Positions 11,521 through 24,799 of a stretch of 64,000 nucleotides of DNA are shown here, one piece after another (position 1 is the stretch's first letter; every line of letters starts with the position of its first letter). Source of the DNA: Acanthornis magna (Eukaryota > Chordata > Aves > Passeriformes > Acanthizidae); assembly GCA_036785705.1 (NCBI GenBank), contig JAWUZG010000036.1, positions 11,837,501-11,901,500 of the forward strand, in the 5' to 3' direction. A program made the position numbers and the translations under genes. The notes below the pieces were generated by a model. That model did not search any database and was not told where the DNA came from. It was given only the letters and a program-made list of their open reading frames with translations.

Positions 11521-14500
11521 GTATGTATTACACATGAGAAATCTTGAGCTTTTAAGTTCATTGTGAATTCTGTTTACCCTTTTGATAGTAGGGAACATGA
11601 CTTTCTGATGAAAACGGAAAACAGAAATATGCGAAAGGTACCAACACATTTAAGTGTTGATCTTTTCAGCTTCTGGGGACCCAAGAGATAAAAGATTCTG
11701 TTTGACTGCAAAAGCATCTCTGAGTGGTTCTGAGCAATGCTTACAGCAGAGGAGGTTTGCTTAACAGAATATAAAATGAGGATGAGTGTAGAAAGAAATT
11801 TGTGTAGAGTCTGTGGTTTGTAGTTTGTCACAAATAAAGAACATGGCAGGACTTGATGCATATGGGAAAGAGCTACTAGTACAGATAAGGCATCTCCTCT
11901 GTACTGTCACTTCTGGGAAAAGTAGGAATCTCTGAAGTTGCTTTCTTGTCACACATGGCATATTGCTCTGTCTCAAGGGCATAACAAGTCAAGAGACAGG
12001 AACATCTTTATCCTCAAATGTAAGAGAGCATCTTGTAGTGCGAAGTATGCAGCCAGGCAGAGATCACTTGATATAATTTGACACAAGAAATAACACAGAA
12101 ACAGAAACCATATTTGCAAAAAGCCTATGGTATTTCCATTCATAAGGAGTATTAATCACAGACACAGTCCGCTGACAAGTCAAAACTAAATAGCAATCAG
12201 TTGAAGTCCTAGTCAAACAAGTCCAAAGAAACACAGTTGTCAGTACTGTCAGGAGATAGACCAGTTTCTCAAGTATGAGGAGTGTCCCCAGGGAGGGCAG
12301 ACCACAGGGCAACCACACTGGCTGCTGACTTGCAGAGAAGCAGGAAGCCTCTGCCTGCCCCCTAAGACTGCTCTGCCTTCCTGAAGGAGCTTTCTCCCTC
12401 AGTGGAGGGACACTGATCATGGCAAAGACACTCACTGCCAAGTGGTAAAGCTTTATGGGCAAAACCTTCTTGCCAGCATCCAGAAAACCCTGAGAACAAA
12501 GCAGAAGTGCACAGAATAAAGGGATGCCCACTCCTAGTGGGAGTTTGAAAAGTTACCTATGATAGAAGAGGAACACGCTGCAGGAGTTGCTCAAGTTTAA
12601 AATTTGTGCCCTAAATTGTAAGCCGGGTGGAAATTTTTTTTCAGGCACGGCTGTAGTTAAGAACAGTAGTCAGAATTTCCTGAAGTGCTAGCCCCCAGGG
12701 CAGCCCAAGCCCCTGTAGCGTGCCGAGGCAGCGGTGCTGGGCACGCTCCAGTGCCGCTGTGCCCAGCTCAGAGTCACAGCACAGTCCGTGTGACCCAGCC
12801 CTGCGCTGTGCTTGGGTGGGCTCAGCACCCACACTTAGAGGGGTTTGCCCTGCGGTCTGCCTCCTGGCTCTGCCAGGATGTGACTGCACTTTTGCACTGT
12901 TTTACACAGCTGAATGCTGCCCGGTGGCATTTGCTATAAGTCATAAAAAAAACCCAAAAACCAAGCTTTTGGAATTAAAAAATCATATTATTTGGGGCAT
13001 GATCACATTGAAGTTATTTCTCCAGACAGACATAACCTGGAATGCAGTATTCTGCTTATTATGTGGGGTTATATATGCATTCAGAGTTTGTCCCGTTCTC
13101 ATTCTAAAAGAGCACAGAGGTTGACCAGAGAAGTAACTGTCCTCTCAAGCCAGAGTCAAGTCAGGCCTCTGATAGTCAGCATATTTTAGATTTTAAGTGC
13201 TCCACTGTAAATCTTCCAAGCCTAAACAGAAGCTGAGAAACCACATAACAAATAATGAAATATTAATGCACATTATGTATTTTCTTCAGAGAAAGAAGAT
13301 CTTATAAAATCATGCTAATAGTTCAGTTATATTGGGTTTTGGCTTAACACATGCCCTTTAATGGCCAGATGTAACTACCATAATGCCATCTTCTGTTCAT
13401 TTATTTTTCAGAATAAAATAATAGCAAAGCACAGCACAGATGGTCCAACGTCATCTGATGCATTTAATCCCAGGCAAAAATCCAGGAGGCCATTTAGGAA
13501 ACAACGGACAAGCTTCGTTCACATTATAGATCTTTGAAGATGTGAAAATATCTAGTTGAGTGGTGTACTTTAAAATTTTTAATAATAGAAAAATTGATTT
13601 AAAAGAAAAAATCTTTAATCTGGAGAAACTCGAGTACTATATTTGGATCAAAATTAGAAACCAGACCTAGCTCTGAGTAACACATTATCCCACCTGTCCA
13701 TTAAAATACCTCTGTAAGCAAGGAAGTGTAAATAAGAGATCCAGCATCTATCCAAATAAGGATTTTTTTCTTTGTTGAGCTATGAATTTTGTAGCATGGG
13801 GAAAATTAATCAGATTTCATATGAATATTATACAGCTCTATTGGCAAGACAGTTCCAACAATGAAGCCATCCATACTTTCAAAATTAAGTAATAGAAAGG
13901 AAAAGGGGGCTGTCCTGTTGGGATTCCAGTCAACCTTCTGAACATGACATTGCATATCAGAAGAAAAATGCTTCCTTGCAGCTCACACCCCAGAGATGGC
14001 TCTGAGGCAGGTGGTGGCACAGGGCTGTGCAGCGTTGAAGAGGACTGTTGGGGATGCAGGAATGATGTACAGCACTGTGGTCAGCAGAGACAAGACAGCC
14101 AAGTTCCTGTGTAAAGCAAACAGAAAACTCATCCTGTTCCCCTTGCCTCTCTGCAACTGCTTCCTATTTTTAAACTGGGTTTTGTTGCTGACTATAAAAC
14201 AATGTAGTAATAACCTGAAATGACAAAATTCCTCACCTGATGGGTATGTTCAGGCTTTGTAAAGCTGCTTAGGTCCTGAATTCCTTCTGATACGGACAGA
14301 GTGAGGTGCCTGAATGCCTCTGACCAGAACCCAAAGTTTTCTCTTGCTCTTTTCATGGTCCGTTTTCTCTGGCTACCGCAGGCAATCTCCTCGTGTACCC
14401 CAAGAGAGCGGTTTGGACATGATGGCAAGAGCTTTTGGCTCATTCCAGATGGGCTGACCTCGTGGGCACAGTAGGAGGTGCCTCATCACCAATCCCCCAG

Positions 14501-16034
14501 AGCCACTGTGTGTTGCCCCCAGGAGAGGTCTGCCTGTGGGGGGACGCTGCACCTGGACACGTGGGTGTCTCTGTTGTGTTTGCAGTGAGCACCTCTTGCC
14601 TGTTAGGGGTGATGCAGGATTGGCAGCAGTGCTTGGTGCTTGCTGACTGTGAGGCAGCTGCCTGTGCACTCACGGCACAGGTTTTAAACATAACACCCTT
14701 TCCTCAAATTTTGAGTTATCCTTATTTTGCTGATTGTTGTTGTTGTGAATCCTAGCCAGTTATTTGCTCTTTGTGTACAGTTTGTTTTGGTCATCTCCTA
14801 GGCCCTGTGATATAACAGCTTGTCACATGAAATGTAAATGTAATAATGCAGCTGTAGCTGTGAATTAGGGAAATTAGCGAGAAACCAGTTCTCTCTTACA
14901 CTGTGCTTCGCTTGAAATCCAACCTGCATTGAGCAAGGCTTTTCTGAGGAGCCCATATGCAATTGCTCCTTCCCATCATGGAAGGTGGCAGTGTGGTGTC
15001 CAGTCAGGCATTTTCATGCACAGAAACCTTGCACAGCTCTGCTTGTCCCCTCTCCCAGGAGGGAAGGCTGGTGCCATCCCTGCTGGTTGCTTTTGTTTGC
15101 TTAGCTTGGTCTCTGGGCGGTATTCCCTCTGCTAATTCCAGCTGAAGTCACCTCCTGAGCTGACAAAGCTGGCCAGTGAACTGCCCTGCCCAGACTGCTG
15201 TCATTGCTCATTCCTCTTGCCAGAAAAATACTTCTTTTTTTTTTTTTATTTTTAATTTTCAGATTTGGCCAACCAATAAGTAAAAACTTTGTCTCCCAAG
15301 CAGAGGTGAGGTCATGCAGATACTGAGCAGAGCTGCGAGTCTGAATGAGCCAGTTATGTCAGCCAGTTAATAACTTCACTGTTGTCATTTATTTGTCATT
15401 CATCCAGAAGAATCCAAAAGTGCTTTGCATTCTTTATAATCAGATTGCAAGCTCTTCTTGCTTCACACCCCACTGAGAGCCTGCCACCCCTTGGGAGCAG
15501 TGCAGAGCTCCTCGGTGGTGCCTTGCCACTCCGCTCTGAGGCAGAGACTGAGGGGGGCTGCCCTGGCTCTGCCCAGGTGACCGCTTGGAAACTGTCCTGC
15601 AGCCTTGAGATAAAGCTTCCCAGCAGTACAGAGCGCTGTGGCAATGGACCATGGTGTCAGGGCCACCACAACTACGGGACAGAGCCCTCTGAGACTGCCA
15701 GGGACCCTGACTGCCACTGCCTGGGCTTCTCAGTAACGTGGGCAGTGCTTAGGGACTTGGCTGTTTCTCAGTGGTATTATGAAAAACATTACATAGAAAT
15801 TCAACACCCAGCATCCCTTCATTCTCTTGGTAAATAGGGAAGGTATCACAGGCTGGGATGTCTCGGAAGTAGTTTGTACAGAGGAATTAATTTGGCTTTG
15901 TGTGGTGCTCTGAGAAAGACTCAGAAAGAAACAGAGCACGCCCTGCCATGGCACACATTACTTCTCTGCACTGAGAGAAGTTGCATGAGTGAGTACATGG
16001 TACAGTAACCTGCCAACTCAAATCCCATGGCGTA
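11521..16034. other. single-copy noncoding stretch with GC-rich islands
   Basis: No gene can be supported. Locally GC-rich parts (12660-12870 and 14440-14700) have fewer stops and so give overlapping open frames on both strands, none with a known domain. A poly-T run at about 15233-15247 precedes an AG and resembles a splice acceptor, but no coding frame with a matching donor follows. On the minus strand CAG|GTGAGG at 14237 is a good donor with no convincing acceptor. Confidence 0.5.
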
Positions 16035-16181
16035 GCTGTTCAATTAATTTTGTGTCCTTCCCTTCTGGCACATCTGCGCCAGGAATGGGCTGCAATATTT
16101 TCAGATGTGTTGGCAGTCCAAGCCCATGCTTCTTTTCGACATTCGACTAAATACAGTCTTTTCTATGACACACTTTTTGGG
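16035..16181 (+). pseudogene. weak integrase-like relic (retroelement or derived gene)
   Basis: About 49 codons in one plus-strand frame resemble the C-terminal end of the catalytic core of Ty3/retroviral-type integrases: a Trp (16086-16088) followed by hydrophobic residues, then HSTKYS (16140-16157) and F...LFG ending at 16181. In the family this region reads as W...L..A......STxYSPFxLxFG. The catalytic Asp and Glu residues would lie upstream and are not visible. Downstream similarity stops at once. The frame happens to stay open to 16748, but that part is pyrimidine-rich low-complexity coding with no known domain. Chance similarity remains a real possibility. Confidence 0.25.
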
Positions 16182-18069
16182 GTTTCATTGGTTTTTTTCC
16201 TCACTCCAAATCTCTTACTTAGTGAAAAAGTAGTGAACTCTTGTCTGAAGTTTTCATGCTGCTTGTTGTTTCCATGTGAGCAGGGAAATTGTTCAGTACA
16301 GCTTGTGGGGCATTTGTGTGTGAGGGCTTGTGCTCCTTGGAGCTTTCTGAGGTCTGGGGGAAAAAGGATGCTAAGGGGAGGAAGAGGAACATGCTATTTC
16401 CTCCTGCATTCTGAGGTCAGGCTGACCATTTTGGAACAGCTTCCCATCCAGCAACATGCCTTCTTTGACACGGTCGCTGACCCATCTTTGCTTTTCTCAT
16501 GTCCTCACACATGTTCCAGCTCACCACTACTTTTTTCCCGCCTCCTTGTCCCTGGGAAACTCTCTGATGCTCCAGCACCCACTCCTGCTCTCTCAAGTTT
16601 TCTTGCAATCCTCTCATCAAGGCACCCATCCTGTCACTGCCTCCAAAAGCAGTTTCAATCACACGGCTGTGAACTCCTCAGTCTGAAATTCCTAAATACT
16701 TTGACAGTTGAAATTCCAACCTCAACCACCCCCCCCTCCATTATATGAAGAGTAACTTGCAAGTGTAAATGCCCCTAGACAACAGATCTCAGATGTGTGA
16801 ACTGCCTGTGTTTCTGCAGTTCATGGAAGGCAAGTCAAAAGTCCTCTCTAATCTAGGACAAAATATCCAGAAGGCTTCAAACCAAGTTTGGAAACCATCT
16901 GCTCACACTTTTGCTAATGACTCCTTCCTGAAGGAAGGCCTTTATTAACTAGGGGAGTTGGTGAAATAACTGATGCCTAAGGAACTACAATTACCCTAGG
17001 TCTCTTTTTTTCTCTTTTCACTTTGTGTGCTAATGGAAGAGCTCTAGATATATATTTTGCTGTTCTCTCTCTCTCTCTCTGAATGTGAAAATGTGAATAC
17101 AGACATTTTTTGGCTGGCACAAAATTATTTGTCTTGGAAAATGAATCTCATATTCCTCTTAGGTTTTACAGCCTGGACTCTTCTGCCACACTGTATTTCC
17201 TGTGCAGCCTTACCCTCTTGCCTGAAGGAAAATGAGTTGGTGTGATGGGATCACAGTTGCAATGGAGATAGGAGATGATCTATGATATAACAGACATTTT
17301 CCATGGTAGAAATACATTTGATCAAAGCTCTTCTCCACGAAAATGTATCTTCAAAAGGACACTTAGAGATTTATAACTAATGTAATTAATCCCATGGGTC
17401 CTGTTTCCATTTCTGAAAGCAGCTGGGAAAGAATGAGTGTTATGTCGAGGTTCTTCACTGGGTTAGTAAATACTTGGGGTAAAATAGCTGATGCTCAAGG
17501 AAGTGTAGGATTAGGAAGAATTTTGGTAAAGAAGAAAACGTATAGATTCCTCCTATTGCTACAGTCTCCACTGCTTAATTTCCATTTCCTGCTCCTTTGC
17601 TGCCAATCTCTAGCACAAGAGCAGACAGACTGAGACACTGATGCCCGCACGCCTGAGAGGAATCCACGTCAGCCCTGTCCTCTGGCTTCCACCACCACCA
17701 CCCATCTGTCTCAGCCAGGTAACATGCCATTCCACTTCTCTCCATTAATTGTGCTGAAAAGAGGAATACAGCTATTGCTGGGCTCACAGTATCTGTCGTT
17801 TCCCTCTAGCTCAGTGTATTTATTGTGGTTTAACCTGAAGGGAGAATGCCCAACCTCAGCAGACATTTCAGCTGCGCTGTCTTGTAGGGTTTTGGTTTGT
17901 CTCTACAGAGCAACTGCTTGAAATCGCAGCTATTTCCCGAACCTGCTGCTAAAAGCCACCTCAGGTGACCACCTAGGACGGTGGTCAGCTCTCTGAGATG
18001 TGCTGTCTACATCCCGTACACCCCATGGCTGTTCCTCCTTGCCAAAGGGTGGCAAGCAATGGCTCAGCA
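16182..18069. other. single-copy stretch with (TC)n run
   Basis: No gene recognised. A (TC)n microsatellite lies at 17064-17080. The plus-strand open frame running to 16748 owes its length partly to a pyrimidine skew (rich in CTC, TCC and CCA codons). The remainder is ordinary AT-rich DNA. Confidence 0.5.
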
Positions 18070-18945
18070 GCTTGTTGCAAGCAGGGTACCCTGAAGGTTG
18101 GTCCTGGGACCATTATTGTTCAATGTCTTTATCAGTGACCTGGGAAATGATACTGAGCATATCCTCTGCAAACTGGAGATGACACTGGTCCTGGAGTGTG
18201 GCTGAAATACCGAGAGACAGAACTTCACCTAGATAAAGGTTTCACTGGGTACACTGCAGCCTTGTGAATTCAGCAAGGAGAAGCACAGAATTCTGGAGCT
18301 GGGGTGGAATTCTCTGATATGTCAGTACAGGATGGGCAGTGACAGGCTGGACAGCATGTTAGGGTGAACACTAGAGTCAGTAGTAGCCAGATGTGCTCCT
18401 GTCATGGATAGGGCAAGTTGGGCCTTTTGTTCAAGGAGGATGTAGAAAAACTGGAGAAAACCCAGTGGATGTCTCCAAGATCTTGGAATCTGAAGTGCAG
18501 AATCTGTAAAGCGGGGCTGAGGGAACTGGGCTTGTTTAATCTGATGAAAAGGAGGTGAAGAACTTACCTTGTAGCAGCCTACAAATTCTTAAAAGGCAAT
18601 TAATAAGATGATGAATCCAAGGAAGTTAATAAAACTATGAATCAACATTATTCCTAGCTATTACAGATGATAAAACAAAGGGCAAGGGCAACAACCTGTA
18701 GCACAGATTGTCCAGGATGGGCATTAGGAAAAGCACTTTCACCAGGAGGTTTGTGCCACACTAAAGCAGGTTACCTGGGAAGGTTTTCAATCACCACCCT
18801 TGAAGGTTTCCACAGCCTCGATAGATAAAGCTGCAGTTGACCTGATCTCATGCTGGTGATAGGCCCCTCTGAGACGGAGATCAGACTAGAGACCTGCCCA
18901 CAGGTCTGACTGACATTTTTATGGCTCTTTTATTCCTTCACAAAA
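18070..18945 (+). mobile_element. old CR1 LINE fragment, degraded ORF2 end plus 3' UTR
   Basis: Sense CR1 starting in the reverse-transcriptase part of ORF2 (GGTCCTGGGACC, TTGTTCAATGTCTTTATCAG, TGCAAACTGGAGATGACAC) and running through the GGGCTGAGGGAACTGGGCTT, AAGGGCAAGGGCAACAACCT and GGCATTAGGAAAAGCACTTT blocks to the CAGACTAGAGACCTGCC end. The canonical 3' octamer tail has decayed. Frameshifts and stops are frequent, so it is inactive. It is more diverged than the minus-strand copy at 48990. Confidence 0.9.
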
Positions 18946-21439
18946 TCAGGTTTGGAGGCAAAAGTCTATTTGCCCATACACATGTATGGGAGAAGTCTCT
19001 GGGCTTCTCCCTGCCCCCACCTATAGCAGCGTCCCCTTCTCCTGCACTGGACCAGCACCACCTGATATTCATTTGACAATGTACCAGATAGGGTCTTTGA
19101 TTAACTCTGGGTCAGAATCAGTTTGGTGACAATCACGAGTCGCACCCAGAATTTGCTACCTACAAAGTTTTCTCCTGGCTTTCTCTAAGGTCACTTATGC
19201 ATCCTTGCCTAGTGGAAATTGGTAGTTTATTTCTCTTAGTTCCTGTCTCAGACCTGGCTTTTCAAACTGAGTTTGAACTTCATGTGATCAGTCTAAGATA
19301 ATAGCTGCTGCTGCAGGTGTAGCAATCTCCAAGCTGCCTGAAGCACAGGGGAGAAGTTTCACGTGAATGTGGTTTGGTGCAGGAAAATGTTGAAGACTCC
19401 TTGTTCCATCTGCTCTGTAGTTAATATGTTGTTGGTGTATGATGAAAGCACAAAAGAGCAACATCACTCTAAAATACTCCCAAAAATGAGACCCGTATGT
19501 CCATTGACTTTTCCTTCTTAATATTTCCAAGATGCTTTTAACTACAGGAAACCACCTGTGTCTATCCATTATCAGAAAATCTGCTTGTGATAGTGCCCTT
19601 TCACTGGGCTTTAATATGTGAAAAGGGCATTCTGATTTTTTTTTTTTAATTTAAATAGATAATGCTTCAAACCTCTCCTCCAGATGACCTGCAGACCCTG
19701 CAGCCTTGGCAGATTTCCTCATGTAATTTGCTAAGAGTGGTATTTACCTGCACTGCTGATAAAAGCCCCACTTCCAAACTGTTGTTAGTTAGCCTTTAAA
19801 TCCCTGCCAAGACCTGCTATTGAAAGACTGCCTTTCTGTGACCTCTCTCTTGGCATACCCAAGAGTAATGAATAAGAAAGTGTTTTACTTCAGCTGCTAG
19901 AACCCATGAACTGCACTTTCTTTATAAATTAAATCAAAGTCCAGCATCTCAGTAATAAAATCTGCATTCTTCAGCAACTTACCTACAGGCCATTTTGCAT
20001 TTTACAATCAGCAAATTAAAACCTAGTACCTAGTTTTGAGAAACAGTGGTGCAATTTGTTGCAAAGCTATGGGTCCTGCATTTGCTCTGAATATGACTTA
20101 TCATGTGAAAAGAGAATAATTATGACAAATGCTTTCTGCATATGAAAGTTCCATACGTGATACACTGCCCTTCCTAGGTTTAACATATTTTCAATCTGAG
20201 TTTGGAAAATAAAGTAGAGACTGTGAATACCGATATGTTGATGGGATGTAAAAAGCCATAAAAACCATCCTTGTCTGAGAGACCTAATTCTGCTTCCATT
20301 TAACCCCATTAGTAAATAGAACACTAATCAATACACAAAAGCCAAAACCAGATAATAGACTGAATTATCCTGTTCAGCATGGAGCAGGATGAACCTGTTT
20401 GACTCTTTATTCCTTGTCTGTAAGAAATATCTAATGCTTTATTCATAGATAAAACAAACCAAGAGAACTACTAGTCTCATTTCATTAGATAGTAGTGTCC
20501 GTCAATAGAAGAAGGCCTAACTGATGGGCCCTTTTTTAAAACTTCGAATATCTGGTGTCAGATGTAACATAGGTCACAAACTGAGTGATTTTCTTGTAAG
20601 CCAGTAGTTCTCAAAGGCTTTGCAATAATCCCCTTCCTCTGTTGTGTGCAATGCTTGTGCTTGCCCTCCTGAGCAGGGGCTCAGTCCTGTGAAGCTGGAG
20701 CAGGAGGGAGAGGCTCGTCCTGCTGCCATGCAGGTGTCTGCTGCTGCTCTGCTGTCAACAGCTAGATCAGCTGGTCCTTGGCTAGTCGAAGGTGTGACTG
20801 CAATCAGTAAATAGTGGCGAGCTTTCTTCAATCTATCAGCTGTTAGAATAAGGTTAAGAAGCACAAAATGAATTTTTTTGTGTGTAGAAGAATGAGAGCT
20901 AGAAATGAGGGAAGCAACTCTTTCCCATGCATCTTTTCAAACAGAAGGTGCCTTATGTGTGGCAAAGTGTGGCTCAAGGAATAGGAATGAGAATGTACAT
21001 CACTGGGCAAAATAAAGTTGCTTAGAAGACTCATCTGTCAGCTTTTTATTTTGGTTACAGTGCTGTGCAAGAAGATAACTACCTTATCAGCTGCTTCCAC
21101 TTTCTTTTCAAAAAATCTTAAGAGAAAAGAGAAAAGAGCTGAAAAGGGAACAACCTTGACTATGAAAAAAAAGCTACATGTAGCTAAAGCAAGCAAGGGA
21201 AAGAAAAGAAGACTTTCATCACTCCACTAAGCTTGTTAACAACGAAAGGTGGAATTTGGATCTTTGTAGTTTGTTCAGTTCCCAAAGTTTGTAGAGGTAG
21301 GTGGTTTCTGTAATTGAATTGGGCTTTGCTGCCTCTCAAGCCCTTGGTGGTGTTTGTTTAGCAGAGTCTTGTCAGGCTGAGGTTTGCCTTTCAAACAAGT
21401 CAATAACAATGGTAATAAAACACTTTTCACTTCTAAATG
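18946..21439. other. single-copy noncoding stretch
   Basis: No gene or clear repeat. A T run at about 19638-19648 precedes an AT-rich stretch. Short open frames on both strands carry no known domain. Confidence 0.5.
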
Positions 21440-21585
21440 CCCTTTCATCTGAGATGCCAAAGCACTTTGCACGAATTGAATGCTTCTCGCTATACCAAAA
21501 TGAAGGTATGGATTATTATCCTAGTGGCAGCAAACTCAGAACATAGAGTGAGAAACAACAGTGAGAAAATGGTTTGCTCATACTG
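21440..21585 (+). repeat. ancient amniote MIR/L3-like repeat
   Basis: The sequence follows the consensus order CTTTCATCTGAGGATCTCAA..AGCACTTTGCA, then GAGGTAGGTATTATTATCCC, then AAACTGAGGCACAGAG, then GACTTGCTC, seen here as TTTCATCTGAGATGCC, AAAGCACTTTGCACGAATT, GGTATGGATTATTATCCTAG, AAACTCAGAACATAGAG and TGGTTTGCTC. Orientation is opposite to the copy at 7375. The blocks are recognisable but diverged. Confidence 0.55.
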
Positions 21586-22933
21586 GTGAAAAAAAAAGGA
21601 AATATAATCTGGGCACAAGTTGCTGCACAAACCAAATATGGTTCACTTGTGAATCTGCTGTCCTCTGTGTGTTAGTGCTGAGATGATGCTTAGCATTTTT
21701 TCTGTCTCAACAATTACACCTCTTGTGGTTTTTAAGTTATTTTTGTAATGTTGAGTATTCAAGGGCAAATACAATTTTCATAGGAAAGGTCTTTTTTCCA
21801 AACAGGAAATACGTGTATTCAAGGGTGGGGGAAAAAACCAAAAATATTAATGGCTAACAAAAATTATCTGAATTTCCATCTTGAAGAGACTAGTGCATCT
21901 TTTTCTTATAAGCAGGGACACCCATGCTCCTGGTCATTTGGTGTAGCTTCATGTGAGTTAGGTAAGAAACTACTTGAGAGAAAACACCTATTTTCTCTCT
22001 CCTCCTTCCCTTCCACCCACCTCTATGTCTCATGAGAACTGCCAGCTACCCAAGTGCTTAAAATTGTCTACAACTGGGATTTTAGACTAGTGAAACGTCA
22101 AAAGAGTTGTCACAGCCCTAACCAGTACTGCAGTCACTGCATAAACTGTGTCTTTCAGTGCAAATCAAGGTAAACTGAACATACCCTAAAGGACTTAATC
22201 TAGTGAGACTGGGTGGACTGAGCAGAAGCCTTTCTGCAAACATCCTCATTATTGTGTGCTGCTTTGATCGCGATGCTGGAGCACAGGGTGCAACCAAGCC
22301 CAGCGAGAACAATCGGGCAGCACACATCGCATGGCCCCACGCTGTGCGCTGCGCTGGAGAAGGGGCATCCCCAGGCCAGGGATCCTGCCGTCCCTCACTC
22401 CATGCTGTCTGTCCACATTACTGCTTACAGTCAGGGTGCGGGCAGGGCTCAAAGCCTGCAGGGATGGCGTGTGTTTGGCTGTGTCCTGCATCCACCCAGA
22501 CTGAATGAAGAGGCAGACTGGAGCCTAGGAGGTGCAGGAGATGCTGTGGTTTGCTGTCTCCAGAGCCTTTTGGAGTTTACACCGTGGTGAACTCTTATAT
22601 TGTGTCTGAAAAGATGGATCGCAGACAGTGAGCAAGGCCAGTCTTGACACAAGCCCCACTTTAATGTGCCAAATGAGAAATTTGCTCTGTGTCACTGTAT
22701 CTTGAAGCAACTGAGAACATAGCTCTGAAAGTGCAGCTGATACCAGTGTCGCTATTTCAGGTTAAGCTTTGCATTTCTCTCTCAGCGCTTCAGTTGCTTG
22801 GAGTCCAGGAAGAGGCCACCAGCAGACATGAATGAGTGATGGAAGATCACTGATTGCTGCAAGGTTTTGAGAGTCTTAGGCTTTCCTGTAGCCTGTCCAA
22901 ACCTTCAGATTATCTTCTGGTCCTTGGCGTGGT
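21586..22933. other. single-copy stretch with a GC-rich patch
   Basis: No gene supported. Around 22265-22370 there is a modest concentration of CpG (CGCGATG, CAGCGAG, ATCGGGC, ATCGCATGG, TGTGCGCTGCGC) in otherwise CpG-poor DNA. It is too short to call a CpG island. Open frames there overlap on both strands and are not recognised. Confidence 0.45.
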
Positions 22934-23109
22934 GGTTTTTGTGTTAGCGTTTTCTTGGTTTGGTAGTTTTTGTTGCTTTGGGTTTTGTTGTTTGTATTAT
23001 TGTTTGTTTGTTTAGTTGGAGTTTTTTTGCATGGTTTTGCTTGTTTGTTTGGTCAATTGGTTTTTTGTTTGGACTGTTTTTGTTTTTTTTTTTAAATTTT
23101 TAATATTTA
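22934..23109. repeat. T/G-rich low-complexity tract
   Basis: Imperfect runs of TTTG, TTTGG and TTTGTTTG with almost no A or C on the plus strand, ending in a T12 run. A second, similar tract lies at 41939. It may derive from old A-rich retroelement tails on the minus strand, but no element body is recognisable next to it. Confidence 0.8.
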
Positions 23110-24799
23110 ACAGGAAAAGGTAGGAGAAGTGTAGCAGAGCTTAAGTACTCAGTGAGTTGTTTGCTATTACTGTTCAGCAGGTATTAAGAAATCCATTTGG
23201 GTTTCCTACTGACTGAAAAATGCCCTGTTTCCCAGTGTCATCAGGATACATTCAGATTTTCTGTCCGGCAGTTATCTCAGTGGAACAGCAGTTTCCCTCC
23301 TCCCATCTGTGCTTTGCACTGAAACAAAGAGGAAACTCGTATCTGCTTGTTTTACGCAGCTTGACCCCCAGCCTGCAATTTTTATGATTTGTGTGGCAGT
23401 GAAAGGCAAAGAAAGGGGGAAAAAAGCAAGAGCACAGGGAAGACAAGGAGAAAGAAGCTTCGTTTTTCCCAAGCTGCCCTAGGACTGACCGCAACTCAGC
23501 TAGGGCTGATTTGTGGCCATCGAGTAAGCGAACACAAAAGCATCAGGGAAAAGGCACAAAAGGCTCTCCTTAGAGATTGACAGCTTGTTAGGGACCATTA
23601 TTAATACAAGTTCAACTTAAATGACAGGGTCACCTATATGATGCTGTTTGGGCTCCCTGCCCTGGTCAGATAGCATTTTGCTACATTTTATTCAACATGT
23701 TTTTCTGACAGGCACATAACCCTGAATTAACCAAACTTTATCCTCAGTTACCTGATTTTATGGACTCTGCAGTGGCTTAGCACTGAGTGAAAGGGCATCA
23801 GACTCATCACTATCCTCCCTCATCTTCAGTGGAAAGAGGAATCACTTGGAAAAGAGCAAGGTTTTTGTTTGAACTTTAAAAGTAATGTTTTATTGAACGA
23901 ATGAAATAAACGAGTGGCAAAGATCTACATATGAAATATTACAGCAGTCAATTATTTAAAGGCATTTTTGCAGACTTCTAATATAGTAGCTATGATGTAG
24001 GGATTCTGCAATCCAGAATGATAACTGGTGTTCTAAAGAACCAGACAAATGGAAGAACCATTCCTCATCTCCAAAACAGTAAGACCATGGTTTAAGAGAA
24101 GACAATTTACCAAGAGAAAGCTAAATAGCTTAGTTTCATGTTTGCTGGTGCTAATTGGTCCCTTGCAAGATCCAAACCTAACTACCCTTATTTTATTGCC
24201 TCCTTTTTGCGATGCCCTTAATGAGACCATTCCAGAGAAGCTTCAATTAAATTAGATGTTAATATTTCAAAATATTGTAGATGGTATAAGATAGATAGAT
24301 GAGCATCCTATGTATGGGAAAGAGAAAGCAAAAATGCATGTTTTTCAAGCAGTTCAATCTGTTTGTTTATCAGATGCCTCCCTTCTGACAATTCCTGTTA
24401 AAGAGCAAGATATTAAGACCTTTTCTTTTTTCCTGCCACAAATAAGTGAAAAAGCATTACTTAACCGAGAATTCACTTTCAACACCTGGTATAGCCAGTC
24501 CATGCTGCTCCCCTGTTTCCCTGCAACATCCAGGGAATGAAAGTTAAGGGTAAAGTGATCTATTCCATGTCTGTCCCAATTTTCCTTTGCTAAGAGGCTG
24601 TGTAAAGTCTATGGATCCTTCACATCAGTAGCAGCAGAGTATGGCTTAACTTAACTAGCCTGTCCTGACTCTCATATTTTGCATGAAAGTAAACCCTTGT
24701 TTTGGAAACCCACTTCTTTTGTCCATTAGAAACCAAGAGTAATTTGAATATATACTAAAAACCAGTGGCAGAGCAAAGACAAAAAATAAGTAAAAGGCT
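23110..24799. other. single-copy noncoding stretch
   Basis: No gene or repeat recognised. Short open frames occur on both strands (for example 24049-24255, 24310-24540), none with a known domain or good flanking splice sites. Confidence 0.5.

Noticed and set aside
14237..14443. Possible minus-strand exon ending at CAG|GTGAGG (14237)
   Set aside because: The donor is good, but no acceptor with a pyrimidine tract is present upstream on that strand.
16182..16748. Downstream part of the 232-codon plus-strand frame as a protein-coding gene
   Set aside because: The region is pyrimidine-skewed, which removes stop codons. The peptide is rich in Ser, Leu and Pro without a domain, and starts at a non-ATG codon.
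21926..21971. Possible 46-bp plus-strand exon between TTATAAGCAG and GTAAGAAAC
   Set aside because: The acceptor tract and donor are acceptable, but the length shifts the frame, two overlapping donors compete and nothing in the peptide is recognisable.
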